Assembly: GCF_014192285.1 (NCBI RefSeq)
Contig: NZ_JACHXQ010000002.1
Coordinates: 96,968-160,967, forward strand
DNA from: Halomonas fontilapidosi
GTDB taxonomy: Bacteria > Pseudomonadota > Gammaproteobacteria > Pseudomonadales > Halomonadaceae
DNA length: 64,000 nucleotides
Direction of reading: 5' to 3'
Both the position numbers and the translations under genes were made by a program. Of the stretch, positions 8,327-17,226 are shown in pieces. The notes beneath the pieces are model-generated. The model had not been told where the DNA came from and did no database searches. It saw only the letters and a program-made list of their open reading frames with translations. Position 1 is the first letter of the stretch. Each line of letters starts with the position of its first letter.

Positions 8327-9070
8327 TCAGCGTTCTGGGTCAGCTTCCAGGGGGACACGCCACGTCATCAGGCGTTCGACCAGGTTGGGAATGGCGGATG
8401 CCAGCGGCAGCTCGGGCAGGATCTCGCGCAGGGCGACATGGCTCCCCGCCCGGAAGCGCTGCGGATCGTCGATGGCCGCCTGGAAGGTGTTGACCACGGC
8501 GACCAGCGCCTCGGGGGTGTCGTCCACCTGCATGGCGCCATGGACCAGCAGGGCCATGTCGCGACAGCCCCGCACCCGGCGCCAGCGCTGGGCGGTGCCG
8601 ACCAGCTTGCGCCCTCCGATGCGCACATTGAAGCGCCCATCGCAGTAGGCGCCGGGTGCCGGCCCGAGATCGGCGTCCCCCACGCCCAGATCACCGAGCC
8701 AATCGCACCAGGGATCGCCCAGTCGGCGATAGCCCCACTCGAGGTGAGCGGCCGAGCCGCCTACCCGACAGCGGAGGGCGAGCGCCAGGTTGACCACCGC
8801 CGGACTCTGGGGCACCGGGGTGCCGCCGGTGGCGCGGAACAGCACCGGCCAGTCCATCGCAGCCAGCCGTTTCCGCGCCTCGGGGAAGCCTGCCAGGCGC
8901 TCGTGACGTCGCGGCATCACCAGGGCACGGTCGGTGGGCGACCAGGCCAGCCAGCCCAGTGATGTCTCCCCCTGGCAGACCCTCTCGAGGAGGCCCTCCT
9001 CGGCAACGAGGCCCTCCTCCACCGTGGGGCGTTGCAGGGACATGCTGGAGATATCGAGCGGACCGGCCAT
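8327..9070 (-). CDS. Lipoate-protein ligase A family protein
   Basis: A 247-residue protein starting MAGPLDISSMSL. Motifs fit the biotin/lipoate ligase fold: the RRHERLAGFPEARKRL segment, FRATGGTPVPQSPAVVNLAL (the RxTGG substrate loop) and FNVRIGGRKLVGTAQRW (the glycine-rich GRKLVGTAQ lysine motif). Such genes often sit beside acetoin or 2-oxoacid dehydrogenase genes and serve to lipoylate their E2. Here the neighbouring complex is degraded, so the gene may be redundant or may serve other lipoyl proteins such as the small lipoyl-domain protein at 9860. Its start lies 13 nt from the E2 stop, consistent with one former operon. Confidence 0.78.
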   Translation of the reverse strand: MAGPLDISSMSLQRPTVEEGLVAEEGLLERVCQGETSLGWLAWSPTDRALVMPRRHERLAGFPEARKRLAAMDWPVLFRATGGTPVPQSPAVVNLALALRCRVGGSAAHLEWGYRRLGDPWCDWLGDLGVGDADLGPAPGAYCDGRFNVRIGGRKLVGTAQRWRRVRGCRDMALLVHGAMQVDDTPEALVAVVNTFQAAIDDPQRFRAGSHVALREILPELPLASAIPNLVERLMTWRVPLEADPER

Positions 9071-9083
9071 GGCGCCCCCCGGG

Positions 9084-9848
9084 TCAGTCGTGCAGTTCGT
9101 GGTCGAAGGCATCGGGCGCGAGATGCTCGATGCGCTCGACCAGCGTATCGAGAAAGGCCGCCGCTGGCGCGCCATTGACCGCGCGATGATCGAAGGTCAG
9201 CGACAGGCCGATCACCTCGGCGGTTAGAACGCCGCCCGCCTCGTCGGGCACCACCCTCGCCTCGCTGCCGCCGATGCCAAGGATGGCCACCTGGGGCACG
9301 TTGAGGATCGGCGTGAAATGGTACGCCCGGGAGCGCCCCAGATTGGAGACGGTGAAGGTCGCCCCGGTCAGTTCTCGCACCGACAGCGTCCCGGCTTGGG
9401 CCTGCTCCACCAGGTCGCGTCACGCGCCGGGCAGTGTCCCCAACGCGATCGCCTGAGCGTCGAACAGCGCCGGCGCCAGCAGCAGGTCATCCGGCAACGG
9501 CACGGCGAGCCCCAAGTGTACCGCGGGGTGTTCGGTGATGCGGTTGTCCTCCAGGGTCGCGTTCAGCGCTGGGACGTCCTGCAAGGTCTGCACCACCAGG
9601 CGCAGCAGCACGTCCTGCACCGAGGGCGGCGCGAGACCGGCGGTCCGGCAGTGCGCGCGCAGCGCCTGAACCGCGCCGAGCTCGGCACTGGCATGATGGG
9701 TGAGCTGGGCGGTCGATTGCAGGCTCTCGCGCATCTTGGTGGCGATCATGCCGCGCATCCCGCGCAGCGGAATCTCGCGAAGCTCCTGCACCGCCCCCGG
9801 ACCGGCCGCCCCCGAGGGGGCAGCGGCCGCTTGATGATCGGTGGACAT
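9084..9848 (-). pseudogene. acoC: Acetoin/2-oxoacid dehydrogenase E2 acyltransferase catalytic domain, interrupted by in-frame TGA
   Basis: The two open stretches 9423-9848 and 9084-9419 lie in the same reading frame and are parted only by a TGA at 9422-9420. Together they encode one E2 catalytic domain of about 254 residues: RGMRGMIATKM at the start of the chloramphenicol-acetyltransferase-like fold, TLPGA-stop-RDLVEQAQAG in the middle, SNLGRSRAYHFTPILNVPQ, and the active-site motif LTFDHRAVNGAPAA near the end. At this place relatives usually carry Arg-Arg-Asp, so a CGA to TGA change is the simplest cause. The lipoyl domain is encoded separately upstream (9860-10096). With E1 also missing, this gene is judged non-functional. 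Confidence 0.85.
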
Positions 9849-9859
9849 GGCGGTCCTCC

Positions 9860-10096
9860 TCAGGCGTCCAGGCTGGCGATGGTGGTGCCCTTGGCGACCA
9901 CCTCGTCTTCCTGCTTGGTGATGGCGAGGCGGCCCGCGGCCGGCGCCTCGATCTCGTACTGGGCCTTCTCGACCATCACCTCGGCCACCAGGTCACCCTG
10001 GCTGACCTGGTGACCGTCATCCACCAGCCAGGCGGTGATCACGCCCTCGTTATCGCCTTCCCGGAGGTCCTCGGGTACGGTAATTGCGGTACTCAT
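9860..10096 (-). CDS. Stand-alone lipoyl-domain protein of the aco locus
   Basis: A 78-residue protein that is one complete lipoyl/biotinyl domain. The lysine to be modified sits in AEVMVEKAQYEIEAP, with flanking GDLV and the closing KGTTIASLDA hairpin. In several acetoin dehydrogenases of this group the E2 lipoyl domain is made from its own small gene ahead of the catalytic domain gene, and this is the arrangement here (11-nt gap to the interrupted E2). It follows the remnant of E1-beta by 15 nt. The frame is intact, but its E1 and E2 partners are not, so any present function is unclear. Confidence 0.8.
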   Translation of the reverse strand: MSTAITVPEDLREGDNEGVITAWLVDDGHQVSQGDLVAEVMVEKAQYEIEAPAAGRLAITKQEDEVVAKGTTIASLDA

Positions 10097-10111
10097 CAGC
10101 GGTGTCTCCTG

Positions 10112-10222
10112 TTATTGGCTCAACATCTGGTGAAAGGCAGCGACGATCTTGTCGGCATTGGGCAGCGCCCACTGCTCCATCGTCGGCGCGAAGGGAATCG
10201 GGATATCGGGATATCCGGATAG
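10112..10222 (-). pseudogene. acoB: Remnant: last ~35 codons of acetoin dehydrogenase E1-beta
   Basis: Reading minus from about 10222 gives SGYPDIPIPFAPTMEQWALP followed by NADKIVAAFHQMLSQ and a TAA at 10114-10112. This is the conserved C-terminal end of E1-beta subunits (PIPFAP, ALPNADKIV). The rest of E1-beta, all of E1-alpha and the intervening promoter are absent; just beyond position 10222 the sequence becomes the C-terminus of an AcoR-like activator on the opposite strand. The piece lies in the right place and orientation just ahead of the lipoyl-domain gene, so it marks the operon the deletion removed. Confidence 0.78.
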
Positions 10223-10224
10223 GC

Positions 10225-10434
10225 AACCCGCGCCGGGGTGACGACCCGCTGCAGGAGGCGCTGCGCCGACATCGCTGGAACATCAGTGCCGTGGCGCGCG
10301 ACCTGGGCCTGTCACGGCCGACCATCTACCGGCGCATGAAGCGGCTGGGCATCGTACCGCCTCACCATCAGGAGGCGCACGGATCCCCGAGCCACCCGAC
10401 AATGACCTCCGGCGCCCCCGGCGTAGGAGGTTAG
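10225..10434 (+). pseudogene. acoR: Remnant: C-terminal Fis-type HTH of an AcoR-like sigma-54 activator
   Basis: The plus strand encodes LQEALRRHRWNISAVARDLG followed by LSRPTIYRRMKRLGIVPP, the Fis-type DNA-binding domain that ends AcoR-like sigma-54-dependent activators, and then a short tail to the stop at 10434. The GAF and AAA+ domains (about 550 residues in family members) are missing. AcoR is normally divergent from acoABC, exactly the orientation seen here, so one deletion between the E1-beta and AcoR coding regions explains both remnants. The fragment has no proper start and is unlikely to be expressed. Confidence 0.75.
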
Positions 10435-10518
10435 CCCGCTGCCCATGGCAACGGTGGCCAACGCACGGCAGATGGGCGATAGTGACCTGTCATTAGTCTG
10501 CAAACAGGTCCTTCCGCA

Positions 10519-11727
10519 ATGGATGCGCTGCGTCGCCACACCCTGCTGATCATCGTCCTGGGCAGCCTGGTCATCTCGCTGGCCATGGGCCTGCGCCACG
10601 GCTTCGGGCTATTCCTCGAGCCGATGAGCGCGGAGCTTGGCTGGGGCCGCGGCGTCTTTGCCTTCGCCCTAGCGATCCAGAACCTGCTGTGGGGGCTCTC
10701 GCAGCCCTTTGCCGGCGCCCTGGCCGACCGCTTCGGCGCCGCCCGGGTGGTGGTGGTCGGGGGCGCCCTCTATGCCTTGGGCCTGCTGTTCATGGGGCTC
10801 TCGGAATCGGCACTGGGCATGACGCTCTCCGCCGGGCTGCTGATCGGCCTAGGCCTCTCCGGCACCACCTTCTCGGTGATACTGGGCGCCGTGGGCCGCG
10901 CCGTGCCACCCGAGAAGCGCAGCCTGGCCATGGGGATCGTCAGCGCCGCCGGTTCCTTCGGCCAGTTCGCCATGCTGCCCGGCACCCTGGGCCTGATGGG
11001 CTGGCTGGGCTGGTCGGCGGCGCTGCTAGCCATGGGCGCCATTGCCGCGCTGATGCTGCCCCTGGGAGCCATGCTGCGCGACCGCCCCTCGGCCAAGACC
11101 TCCAGCGACATCAGCCTCGCTGCCGCGCTCAACGAAGCCGCCAACCATCGGGGATTCTGGCTGCTCTGCCTGGGCTTCTTCGTGTGCGGCTTCCAAGTGG
11201 TCTTCATCGGTGTTCACCTGCCCGGTTACCTGTATGACAACGGTATCGCCGTGACGGTGGGCAGCACCGTGCTGGCGCTGGTGGGGCTGTTCAACATCGT
11301 CGGCACCTACACCGCCGGCTGGCTGGGCGGACACCTGTCCAAGCCGCGCCTACTCACCTGGCTCTATCTGATCCGCGGCGTGGTGATCACGCTGTTCCTG
11401 ATCACGCCGCTGAGCCCGGCCAGCGCCTACCTGTTCGGCATCGCCATGGGGCTGCTGTGGCTCTCCACGGTGCCGCTGACCAACGGCATCGTTGCCTCGG
11501 TGTTCGGCGTGCAGCATCTCTCGATGCTGGGCGGGATCGTCTTCCTCTTCCACCAGCTCGGCTCCTTCATGGGCGTCTGGCTCGGCGGTTACCTTTACGA
11601 CCTGCAGGGCGACTACGGCACGGTGTGGAACATCGCCATTCTGCTCTCGGTCGTGGCGGCCGCCCTGCACTGGTTCATCAACGAGCGACCAGTCAATCGC
11701 CCGGCTGCTCGGGGGGTCGAAGCGTGA
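10519..11727 (+). CDS. MFS transporter
   Basis: A 402-residue protein with 12 predicted membrane segments. The loop between helices 2 and 3 reads GALADRFGAARVVVVGG, the standard MFS motif A, and the signature GIVSAAGSFGQF follows in helix 5. It resembles the monocarboxylate/YbfB-like branch, but the substrate is not recognisable. It is downstream of the AcoR fragment on the same strand, so in the ancestor it may have followed acoR; today it needs its own promoter. Its last codons overlap the start of a 39-residue ORF. Confidence 0.85.
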   Translation: MDALRRHTLLIIVLGSLVISLAMGLRHGFGLFLEPMSAELGWGRGVFAFALAIQNLLWGLSQPFAGALADRFGAARVVVVGGALYALGLLFMGLSESALGMTLSAGLLIGLGLSGTTFSVILGAVGRAVPPEKRSLAMGIVSAAGSFGQFAMLPGTLGLMGWLGWSAALLAMGAIAALMLPLGAMLRDRPSAKTSSDISLAAALNEAANHRGFWLLCLGFFVCGFQVVFIGVHLPGYLYDNGIAVTVGSTVLALVGLFNIVGTYTAGWLGGHLSKPRLLTWLYLIRGVVITLFLITPLSPASAYLFGIAMGLLWLSTVPLTNGIVASVFGVQHLSMLGGIVFLFHQLGSFMGVWLGGYLYDLQGDYGTVWNIAILLSVVAAALHWFINERPVNRPAARGVEA

Positions 11728-11843
11728 GCCGCGCCTGGCGGGGCGTGCTTGTCTTGCTGGCTGCCGCCGCCCTGGGGCTGGCCTGGTGGGGCTGGCAGAC
11801 CCTGGATGCCAGCCTGCTGCTGCTCGGCAGCCGGCTGTGCTGA
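11724..11843 (+). CDS. Tiny membrane protein coupled to the MFS gene
   Basis: A GTG at 11724 overlaps the MFS stop (GTGA) and opens 39 codons: an Arg-rich start (SRAWR), one hydrophobic segment rich in Leu/Ala/Trp (about residues 7-24), then TLDASLLLLGSRLC. The overlap suggests translational coupling, and a single helix with a basic N-terminus suggests a small inner-membrane partner. No family is recognised. It could also be a chance frame; only the overlap and the composition support it. Confidence 0.4.
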   Translation: MSRAWRGVLVLLAAAALGLAWWGWQTLDASLLLLGSRLC

Positions 11844-12069
11844 GGCCCCGCACCGATTACGCCTCTGACGGTCCTCGCCATGGCGGATGAGGGCACCGGC
11901 TCGCTGAAAGGCTTCACCATCCTGTGTGCCGCAGGTAATCTCGAGATGCCCTCGGTCGATTTCCCGCGACGTCGCCCCCGGTTGACGTCGATCATGACAC
12001 GCCTCACTGCCCTGGTGTGGAGTGAGGGAACACTCGCCGAACTCGATGCCGGACAGGGAGACGAGTCCC

Positions 12070-14865
12070 ATGCCACTTGCGCTGATCATCCTGCTACCGC
12101 TGACGGGCGCCTGCCTGCCCGCCCTGATGCAAGGTCGATCGTCGCGCCTGCTGGCGTCGGTCTCGGCAATCCCCGCCCTGTTGAGCCTGCTGATGCTGCT
12201 GAGCTGGTTGCCCCACGTGGCGAGCGGCGGCGACACCATCGTGCAGCAGCTGACCTGGCTGCCGTCACTCGGCCTCAACGTGGCCTTCCGCCTCGATGGC
12301 CTGGGGCTGCTATTCGCCCTGCTGATCACGGGCATCGGCTGTCTGATCCTGCTCTATGCGCGCTACTACTTCGAGGGGGAGGATAGCGTCGCGCGCTTCT
12401 TCACCCTGACCCTGCTGTTCATGTCAGCGATGCTGGGCATCGTGCTCTCCGAAAACCTGCTGTTCATGCTGGTCTTCTGGGAGCTGACCAGCCTGGTCTC
12501 CTTCCTGCTGATCGGCTACAACACCGACCGACAAGCCGCCAGGCTGGGCGCCAGGATGTCACTGGTGATCACCGCTGGCGGCGGGCTGGCACTGCTCGGC
12601 GGCGTCGTGCTGCTGGGTCAGGCCGCCGGCAGCTATGAACTCTCCGCGGTGCTCGCCGCGGGCGACCGAATCCGCGCCCATGAGCACTACGGCCTGATGC
12701 TCAATCTGATCCTGCTGGGGGCCTTCACCAAATCGGCGCAGTTCCCCTTCCACCTCTGGCTGCCCCATGCCATGTCGGCGCCGACGCCGGTCTCCGCCTA
12801 TCTGCACAGCGCCACCATGGTCAAGGCGGGTCTTTTCCTGGTCGCCCGCCTGCATCCAGCGCTGGGCGATACCTCGGCGTGGTTCCACCTGGTGACCCTG
12901 ACCGGCATGGTGACGCTGATGCTGGGCGCCTTCGTCGCCATGTTCATGCACGACATGAAGGGGCTGCTGGCCTACTCCACGGTCTCGCACCTGGGGTTGA
13001 TCATGCTGCTGCTGGGACTGGGCACCCCCATGGCGCTGGCGGCGGCGCTCTTTCACCTGCTCTGTCACGCCCTGTTCAAGGCGCCGCTGTTCATGATGGC
13101 AGGCTACGTGGAACACGCCACCGGTACGCGCGACATGCGCCGAATCAACGGGATGTGGCGCTTCATGCCGGCCATGATGGTGCTCTCCGGCATCTCGGCG
13201 GCGGCCATGGCGGGGCTGCCGCTGATGAGCGGCTACCTGAGCAAGAAGATGTTGTTCACCGAAAGCCTGCAGGTGTCGACACCCGACTGGGCCGTCGTGG
13301 TGATTCCCCTCTGGGTGACCCTGGCCGGGCTGTTCTCGGTGGCCTATTCGATCCGTATCTTTCACAACGTCTTCTTCAACGGCCGCCCCATCGACCTGCC
13401 CGTCTGGCCACCCCACGTCACGGGTTCGGCGGCGCTGTCGCCCATCGCACTGCTGGCCGTGGCCACGCTGCTGGTGGGGCTGGCCCCGCAACAGGCCTAT
13501 ACCACGCTGATCCAGCCAGCCTTCACCGCGGCCCGTCAGGCCCTTGTCGCCCCCTACGACGTCTCGACCCTGGGCGGCAACGTGCCCATGGCCATGAGTC
13601 TGATTGCCCTGGCCGGCGGCGCGCTCTTCTATCGGACCCGCGATCCGCTGTTCCGCTTCCATGCCCGCCTGCCGGAAGTGGATGCCAAGGAGATCTTCGA
13701 CTGGGTCATGCGCCGCACCATCGCCCTCTCCCAGCGCCGCGTCTTCCAGCTCGAGAACGGCTCGCTGCAGCGCTACCTGACCTTCATCGTGATCACCGTG
13801 GTGCTGCTGGTCGGGCTGGAGCTGGTGGCCGTGACCCACTGGCATGGCGGCCTACCGCTGGGTCCCCTCGATCCGCTGACCGTGATGTCGGCGCTCCTGC
13901 TGTGTCTGGCGGCCATCGGCGTCGTGGTCTTTCATCACTATCGCCTGCCGGCCCTGCTGCTGCTCGGGGTGACCGGCCTGTTCGTCACCCTCGCCTTTGC
14001 CCGCTTCTCGGCACCGGACCTGGCCCTGACCCAGCTGATGGTGGAGGTGATGGCGGTGGTGATCATGATGCTGGCGCTCTCCTTCCTGCCGCAGACCTCC
14101 CCGCGGGAGTCCACACGCACCCGAATGGGACGCGACCTCGCCATCGCCGGCCTGATCGGCAGCGGCGTCACGGCCTTCAGCTTCGCCATTCTTACCCGCC
14201 CCCAGCAGACGATCTCCGACTTCTTCCTCGCCAACAGCGTTCCCGGCGGCGGCGGCACCAACGTGGTCAACGTCATCCTGGTGGACTTCCGCGGTTTCGA
14301 TACCCTGGGTGAAATCACCGTGCTGGGCATCGCGGCCGTCGCGGTATTTGCCTTCACGCGCGACCTGCAACTCAAGGAACGGGTGGTGGATACCCAGCCG
14401 GGGCATTGGGTCGCCGAGCCCCATCCGATCATGCTCAGCACCGTGGCGCGGCTGGTGCTGCCGATCGCCCTGCTGGTCTCGGCCTATATCTTCCTGCGCG
14501 GCCACAACCTTCCCGGCGGCGGCTTCATCGCCGGGCTGATCACCGCGGTGGCGCTGACCCTGCAGTACATGGCGGGCGGGCTAGTCTGGGCACAGCAGCG
14601 CATGCTGACCGCCTTCCGGCCATTGATCGGCGCCGGCCTCCTGATCGCCGTGGCCACCGGGCTGGGCAGTTGGCTGTTCGGCTACCCCTTCCTCACCTCG
14701 GCCCACGGCCATGTCACCCTGCCACTGATCGGCGAGTTCGAACTGGCGACCGCGATGCTCTTCGACCTCGGCGTCTATGCCACCGTGGTCGGGTCGACGC
14801 TGCTGATACTCGCCAACCTCGGCAAGTTGATGACCGTGGCCGGCCCCGGCAAGGAGATCGGTTAA
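12070..14865 (+). CDS. mrpA: Na+/H+ antiporter subunit A, fused MrpA-MrpB type (PhaAB)
   Basis: A 931-residue polytopic protein. The N-terminal two thirds is related to NuoL and carries FWELTSLVSFLLIGYN (conserved Glu of helix 5), the KSAQFPFHLWLPHAM segment (Lys of helix 7) and the LLAYSTVSHLGL helix. From about residue 785 an MnhB-like domain follows (LPGGGFIAGL), so A and B are fused as in Pha-type systems. The ATG at 12070 is preferred over one 48 nt earlier because AGGGAG lies upstream and the following residues form a hydrophobic helix. First gene of the seven-function antiporter operon for Na+ (or K+) efflux and pH homeostasis. Confidence 0.93.
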   Translation: MPLALIILLPLTGACLPALMQGRSSRLLASVSAIPALLSLLMLLSWLPHVASGGDTIVQQLTWLPSLGLNVAFRLDGLGLLFALLITGIGCLILLYARYYFEGEDSVARFFTLTLLFMSAMLGIVLSENLLFMLVFWELTSLVSFLLIGYNTDRQAARLGARMSLVITAGGGLALLGGVVLLGQAAGSYELSAVLAAGDRIRAHEHYGLMLNLILLGAFTKSAQFPFHLWLPHAMSAPTPVSAYLHSATMVKAGLFLVARLHPALGDTSAWFHLVTLTGMVTLMLGAFVAMFMHDMKGLLAYSTVSHLGLIMLLLGLGTPMALAAALFHLLCHALFKAPLFMMAGYVEHATGTRDMRRINGMWRFMPAMMVLSGISAAAMAGLPLMSGYLSKKMLFTESLQVSTPDWAVVVIPLWVTLAGLFSVAYSIRIFHNVFFNGRPIDLPVWPPHVTGSAALSPIALLAVATLLVGLAPQQAYTTLIQPAFTAARQALVAPYDVSTLGGNVPMAMSLIALAGGALFYRTRDPLFRFHARLPEVDAKEIFDWVMRRTIALSQRRVFQLENGSLQRYLTFIVITVVLLVGLELVAVTHWHGGLPLGPLDPLTVMSALLLCLAAIGVVVFHHYRLPALLLLGVTGLFVTLAFARFSAPDLALTQLMVEVMAVVIMMLALSFLPQTSPRESTRTRMGRDLAIAGLIGSGVTAFSFAILTRPQQTISDFFLANSVPGGGGTNVVNVILVDFRGFDTLGEITVLGIAAVAVFAFTRDLQLKERVVDTQPGHWVAEPHPIMLSTVARLVLPIALLVSAYIFLRGHNLPGGGFIAGLITAVALTLQYMAGGLVWAQQRMLTAFRPLIGAGLLIAVATGLGSWLFGYPFLTSAHGHVTLPLIGEFELATAMLFDLGVYATVVGSTLLILANLGKLMTVAGPGKEIG

Positions 14866-15203
14866 TGGCACTGCTCTATGCAATCACGCTCGGCGTATTG
14901 ACCACCTGCGGCGTCTACCTGCTGCTGCGGGCGCGCACCTTCACGGTGATCCTGGGGCTGACGCTGCTCTCCCATGCGGTCAACCTCTACCTGTTTGCCT
15001 CGGGACGCCTGGTCAGCAGTGCCCCGGCGATCATCGGCCTCAGCGAGCAGCCGGCCGACCCGCTGCCCCAGGCGCTGGTGCTCACTGCCATCGTCATCGG
15101 CTTCGCGATGACCGCCTTCGTCGTGGTGCTGGCTCTCAAGGCCGCGGTGGAGCTGCGCAACGACCACGTGGACGGTGAGAACCCCGACGAGGATCTCGCA
15201 TGA
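14865..15203 (+). CDS. mrpC: Na+/H+ antiporter subunit C (NuoK-like)
   Basis: A 112-residue protein with three membrane helices, homologous to NuoK of complex I. It shows TFTVILGLTLLSHAVNLYLF and the second-helix region PLPQALVLTAIVIGFAMTAF with the conserved ALVLTAIVI stretch. Its ATG overlaps the mrpA stop (TAATG) and its stop overlaps the mrpD start by 4 nt, so it is translationally coupled on both sides. It forms part of the Mrp complex in the inner membrane. Confidence 0.92.
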   Translation: MALLYAITLGVLTTCGVYLLLRARTFTVILGLTLLSHAVNLYLFASGRLVSSAPAIIGLSEQPADPLPQALVLTAIVIGFAMTAFVVVLALKAAVELRNDHVDGENPDEDLA

Positions 15204-16723
15204 ACCACGCCCTGATCCTGCCAATCCTGCTGCCGCTGATCACCGGTGCCGGGCAGCTGCTGTTCTACCAGGCGCCTTTCGCCCTGCAGCGCCTGTTGGG
15301 GTTTGCGAGCACCTTCTGGCTGGTGCTGCTGGGCATCTGGTGCCTGCAGGTGGCCGGCAATGGCGAGCATCTTGTCTACCACGCCGGTGACTGGCCGGCC
15401 CCCTTCGGCATCGTGCTGATCCTCGACCGCCTCTCCGCCGTCATGCTGGCGCTGACCGCCGTGCTGGGGTTCTGCTGCCTGCTCTACGCCAGCAATGGCG
15501 GCGACCAGCGTGGCGCCCACTTCCACGCCCTCTTCCAGTTCCAGCTGGCCGGCTTGAACGGCGCCTTCCTGACCGGCGACCTGTTCAACCTGTTCGTATT
15601 CTTCGAAATCCTGCTGATCGCCTCCTACGCCCTGCTGCTGCACGGCGGCGGCCGCGCCCGCAGTCGCGCCGGACTGCACTACGTGATCATCAACCTGGTG
15701 GGCTCGGCGCTGTTCCTGATTGCCCTGGGCACCCTGTATGGCCTCACCGGCACACTCAACATGGCCGACCTGGCCCAGCGAGTGGCCCAGGCGCCGCCGG
15801 GCGATGTACCGCTGCTCGCCGCCGCCAGCCTGCTGCTGCTGGTGGTGTTCGGCGTCAAGGCCGCCATCCTGCCGCTGCTGTTCTGGCTGCCGCGCGCCTA
15901 TTCGGCCGCCAGCGCACCGGTCGCCGCGCTCTTCGCCATCATGACCAAGGTCGGCATCTACGCCATCTTGCGGGTCTTCTTGCTGGTTTTCGCGCTGGGC
16001 GAGGCGCCGATCAACGAGACCGCATGGGGCTGGTTGTGGCCGCTTGCGCTGTTCACCCTGGCGCTGGGCGGCATCGGGGTGCTGGGCTCGAACAGCCTGC
16101 GCACGCTGACCGCCTACCTGGTGGTGCTCTCGGTCGGCACCCTGCTGGCCACCATCAGTTTCGCCACCCAGGAAAGCCTCGGCGCCGCGCTCTTCTACCT
16201 GATCCACAGCACCGGCATGACCGCCGTCTTCTTCCTGCTGGCCGACCTGCTGGGCCAACAGCGCGAGGAGGGCTACGACAACTTCACGGCAACCGGCCCC
16301 ATCGGCCATCGCTGGCTGCTGGGCACAGTGTTCTTCTTCGCCGCTATCGCCATGGTCGGCCTCCCCCCCTTCAGCGGCTTCGTCAGCAAGGCCTGGATCC
16401 TCCAGGCGAGCGCCCAGGAGTCCCAGGGGTTCTGGCTGTGGGGCGTCCTGCTGGCCGCCGCACTGCTCACCCTGATTGCCGTCAGCCGCACCGGAAGCAG
16501 CTGGTTCTGGCGACCCGGTGACATGGCGAGGCCCTATCCGCTCGAGCGAGGTCCGCTGACGCTGGTGTCCAGCATGGTCGGCCTCAACGGGCTGCTGGCG
16601 GTATTCGGCGAGCCGGTGATGGGGTATCTCGAACTGACCGCACAGCAGCTGCTCGACCCGCACGCCTACATCGCCGCCGTGTTGCCAGAGGCCTTCGTGG
16701 CCCGCCAGGAGGTGGCACCATGA
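15200..16723 (+). CDS. mrpD: Na+/H+ antiporter subunit D (NuoM/N-like)
   Basis: A 507-residue protein with about 14 membrane helices, the second large proton-channel-like Mrp subunit. Key segments are NLFVFFEILLIASYALLLHG (conserved Glu of helix 5), KAAILPLLFWLPRAYSAASA (Lys and the WLP motif) and VGLPPFSGFVSKAWIL. It overlaps mrpC upstream and mrpE downstream by 4 nt. It acts with MrpA in ion translocation. Confidence 0.93.
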   Translation: MNHALILPILLPLITGAGQLLFYQAPFALQRLLGFASTFWLVLLGIWCLQVAGNGEHLVYHAGDWPAPFGIVLILDRLSAVMLALTAVLGFCCLLYASNGGDQRGAHFHALFQFQLAGLNGAFLTGDLFNLFVFFEILLIASYALLLHGGGRARSRAGLHYVIINLVGSALFLIALGTLYGLTGTLNMADLAQRVAQAPPGDVPLLAAASLLLLVVFGVKAAILPLLFWLPRAYSAASAPVAALFAIMTKVGIYAILRVFLLVFALGEAPINETAWGWLWPLALFTLALGGIGVLGSNSLRTLTAYLVVLSVGTLLATISFATQESLGAALFYLIHSTGMTAVFFLLADLLGQQREEGYDNFTATGPIGHRWLLGTVFFFAAIAMVGLPPFSGFVSKAWILQASAQESQGFWLWGVLLAAALLTLIAVSRTGSSWFWRPGDMARPYPLERGPLTLVSSMVGLNGLLAVFGEPVMGYLELTAQQLLDPHAYIAAVLPEAFVARQEVAP

Positions 16724-17226
16724 CGATATCGCGCCGCTCCCGGCAGTACTGGCTGCCGCGTCCGCTGTTCTCGCTGTTCCTGGCGCTGCTCTGGCTGCTG
16801 ATGGTCAATGACTTCAGCATGGCGCATGTGCTGCTGGGGCTGGCGCTCGGCGTGGCCATTCCCGTCGTGACCCATGCCTTCTGGCCAGAAGAGGCAAAGA
16901 TCAAGCGACCTCTGCCCCTGCTGCGCTACCTGCTGGTGCTGCTGCTGGACATCCTGCGCTCCAATCTGGTGGTGGCCCTGCGCATACTGCGCCCCGCCCG
17001 TCACCTGCGGCCGGGCTTCTTCGTCTATCCGCTGACGCTCGACGACGACTTCGCCATCACCATCCTGGCCAGCACCATCTCGCTGACGCCCGGCACCGTT
17101 TCGCTGCACTACGACAGCGAGGCCAACACCCTGCTGGTGCACGCCCTGCACCTGGAGGACGAGGCGGAGGCCATCGCCTCCATTCGTGAGCGTTACGAGA
17201 TCCCACTCGAGGAGATCTTCCGATGA
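16720..17226 (+). CDS. mrpE: Na+/H+ antiporter subunit E
   Basis: A 168-residue protein: three N-terminal membrane segments (from LPRPLFSLFLALLWLLMVND) followed by a cytoplasmic domain containing LASTISLTPGTVSLHY, the best conserved MrpE signature, and an acidic C-terminus with HALHLEDE. Stop and start codons overlap with both mrpD and mrpF. MrpE has no complex I relative and is needed for assembly or full activity of the Mrp complex in studied systems. Confidence 0.92.
   Translation: MTISRRSRQYWLPRPLFSLFLALLWLLMVNDFSMAHVLLGLALGVAIPVVTHAFWPEEAKIKRPLPLLRYLLVLLLDILRSNLVVALRILRPARHLRPGFFVYPLTLDDDFAITILASTISLTPGTVSLHYDSEANTLLVHALHLEDEAEAIASIRERYEIPLEEIFR

Noticed and set aside
9420..9422. TGA in E2 as a selenocysteine codon
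   Set aside because: Relatives have Arg here, not Cys, no downstream hairpin of the needed type was seen, and the partner E1 genes are deleted, so a nonsense mutation is simpler.
1..10500. Operon as ectoine degradation cluster (TRAP plus cyclodeaminase-like gene)
   Set aside because: No ectoine hydrolase (DoeA/EutD) or DoeB-type deacetylase is present. The deacetylases are of the histone-deacetylase fold, so acetylpolyamines fit better.
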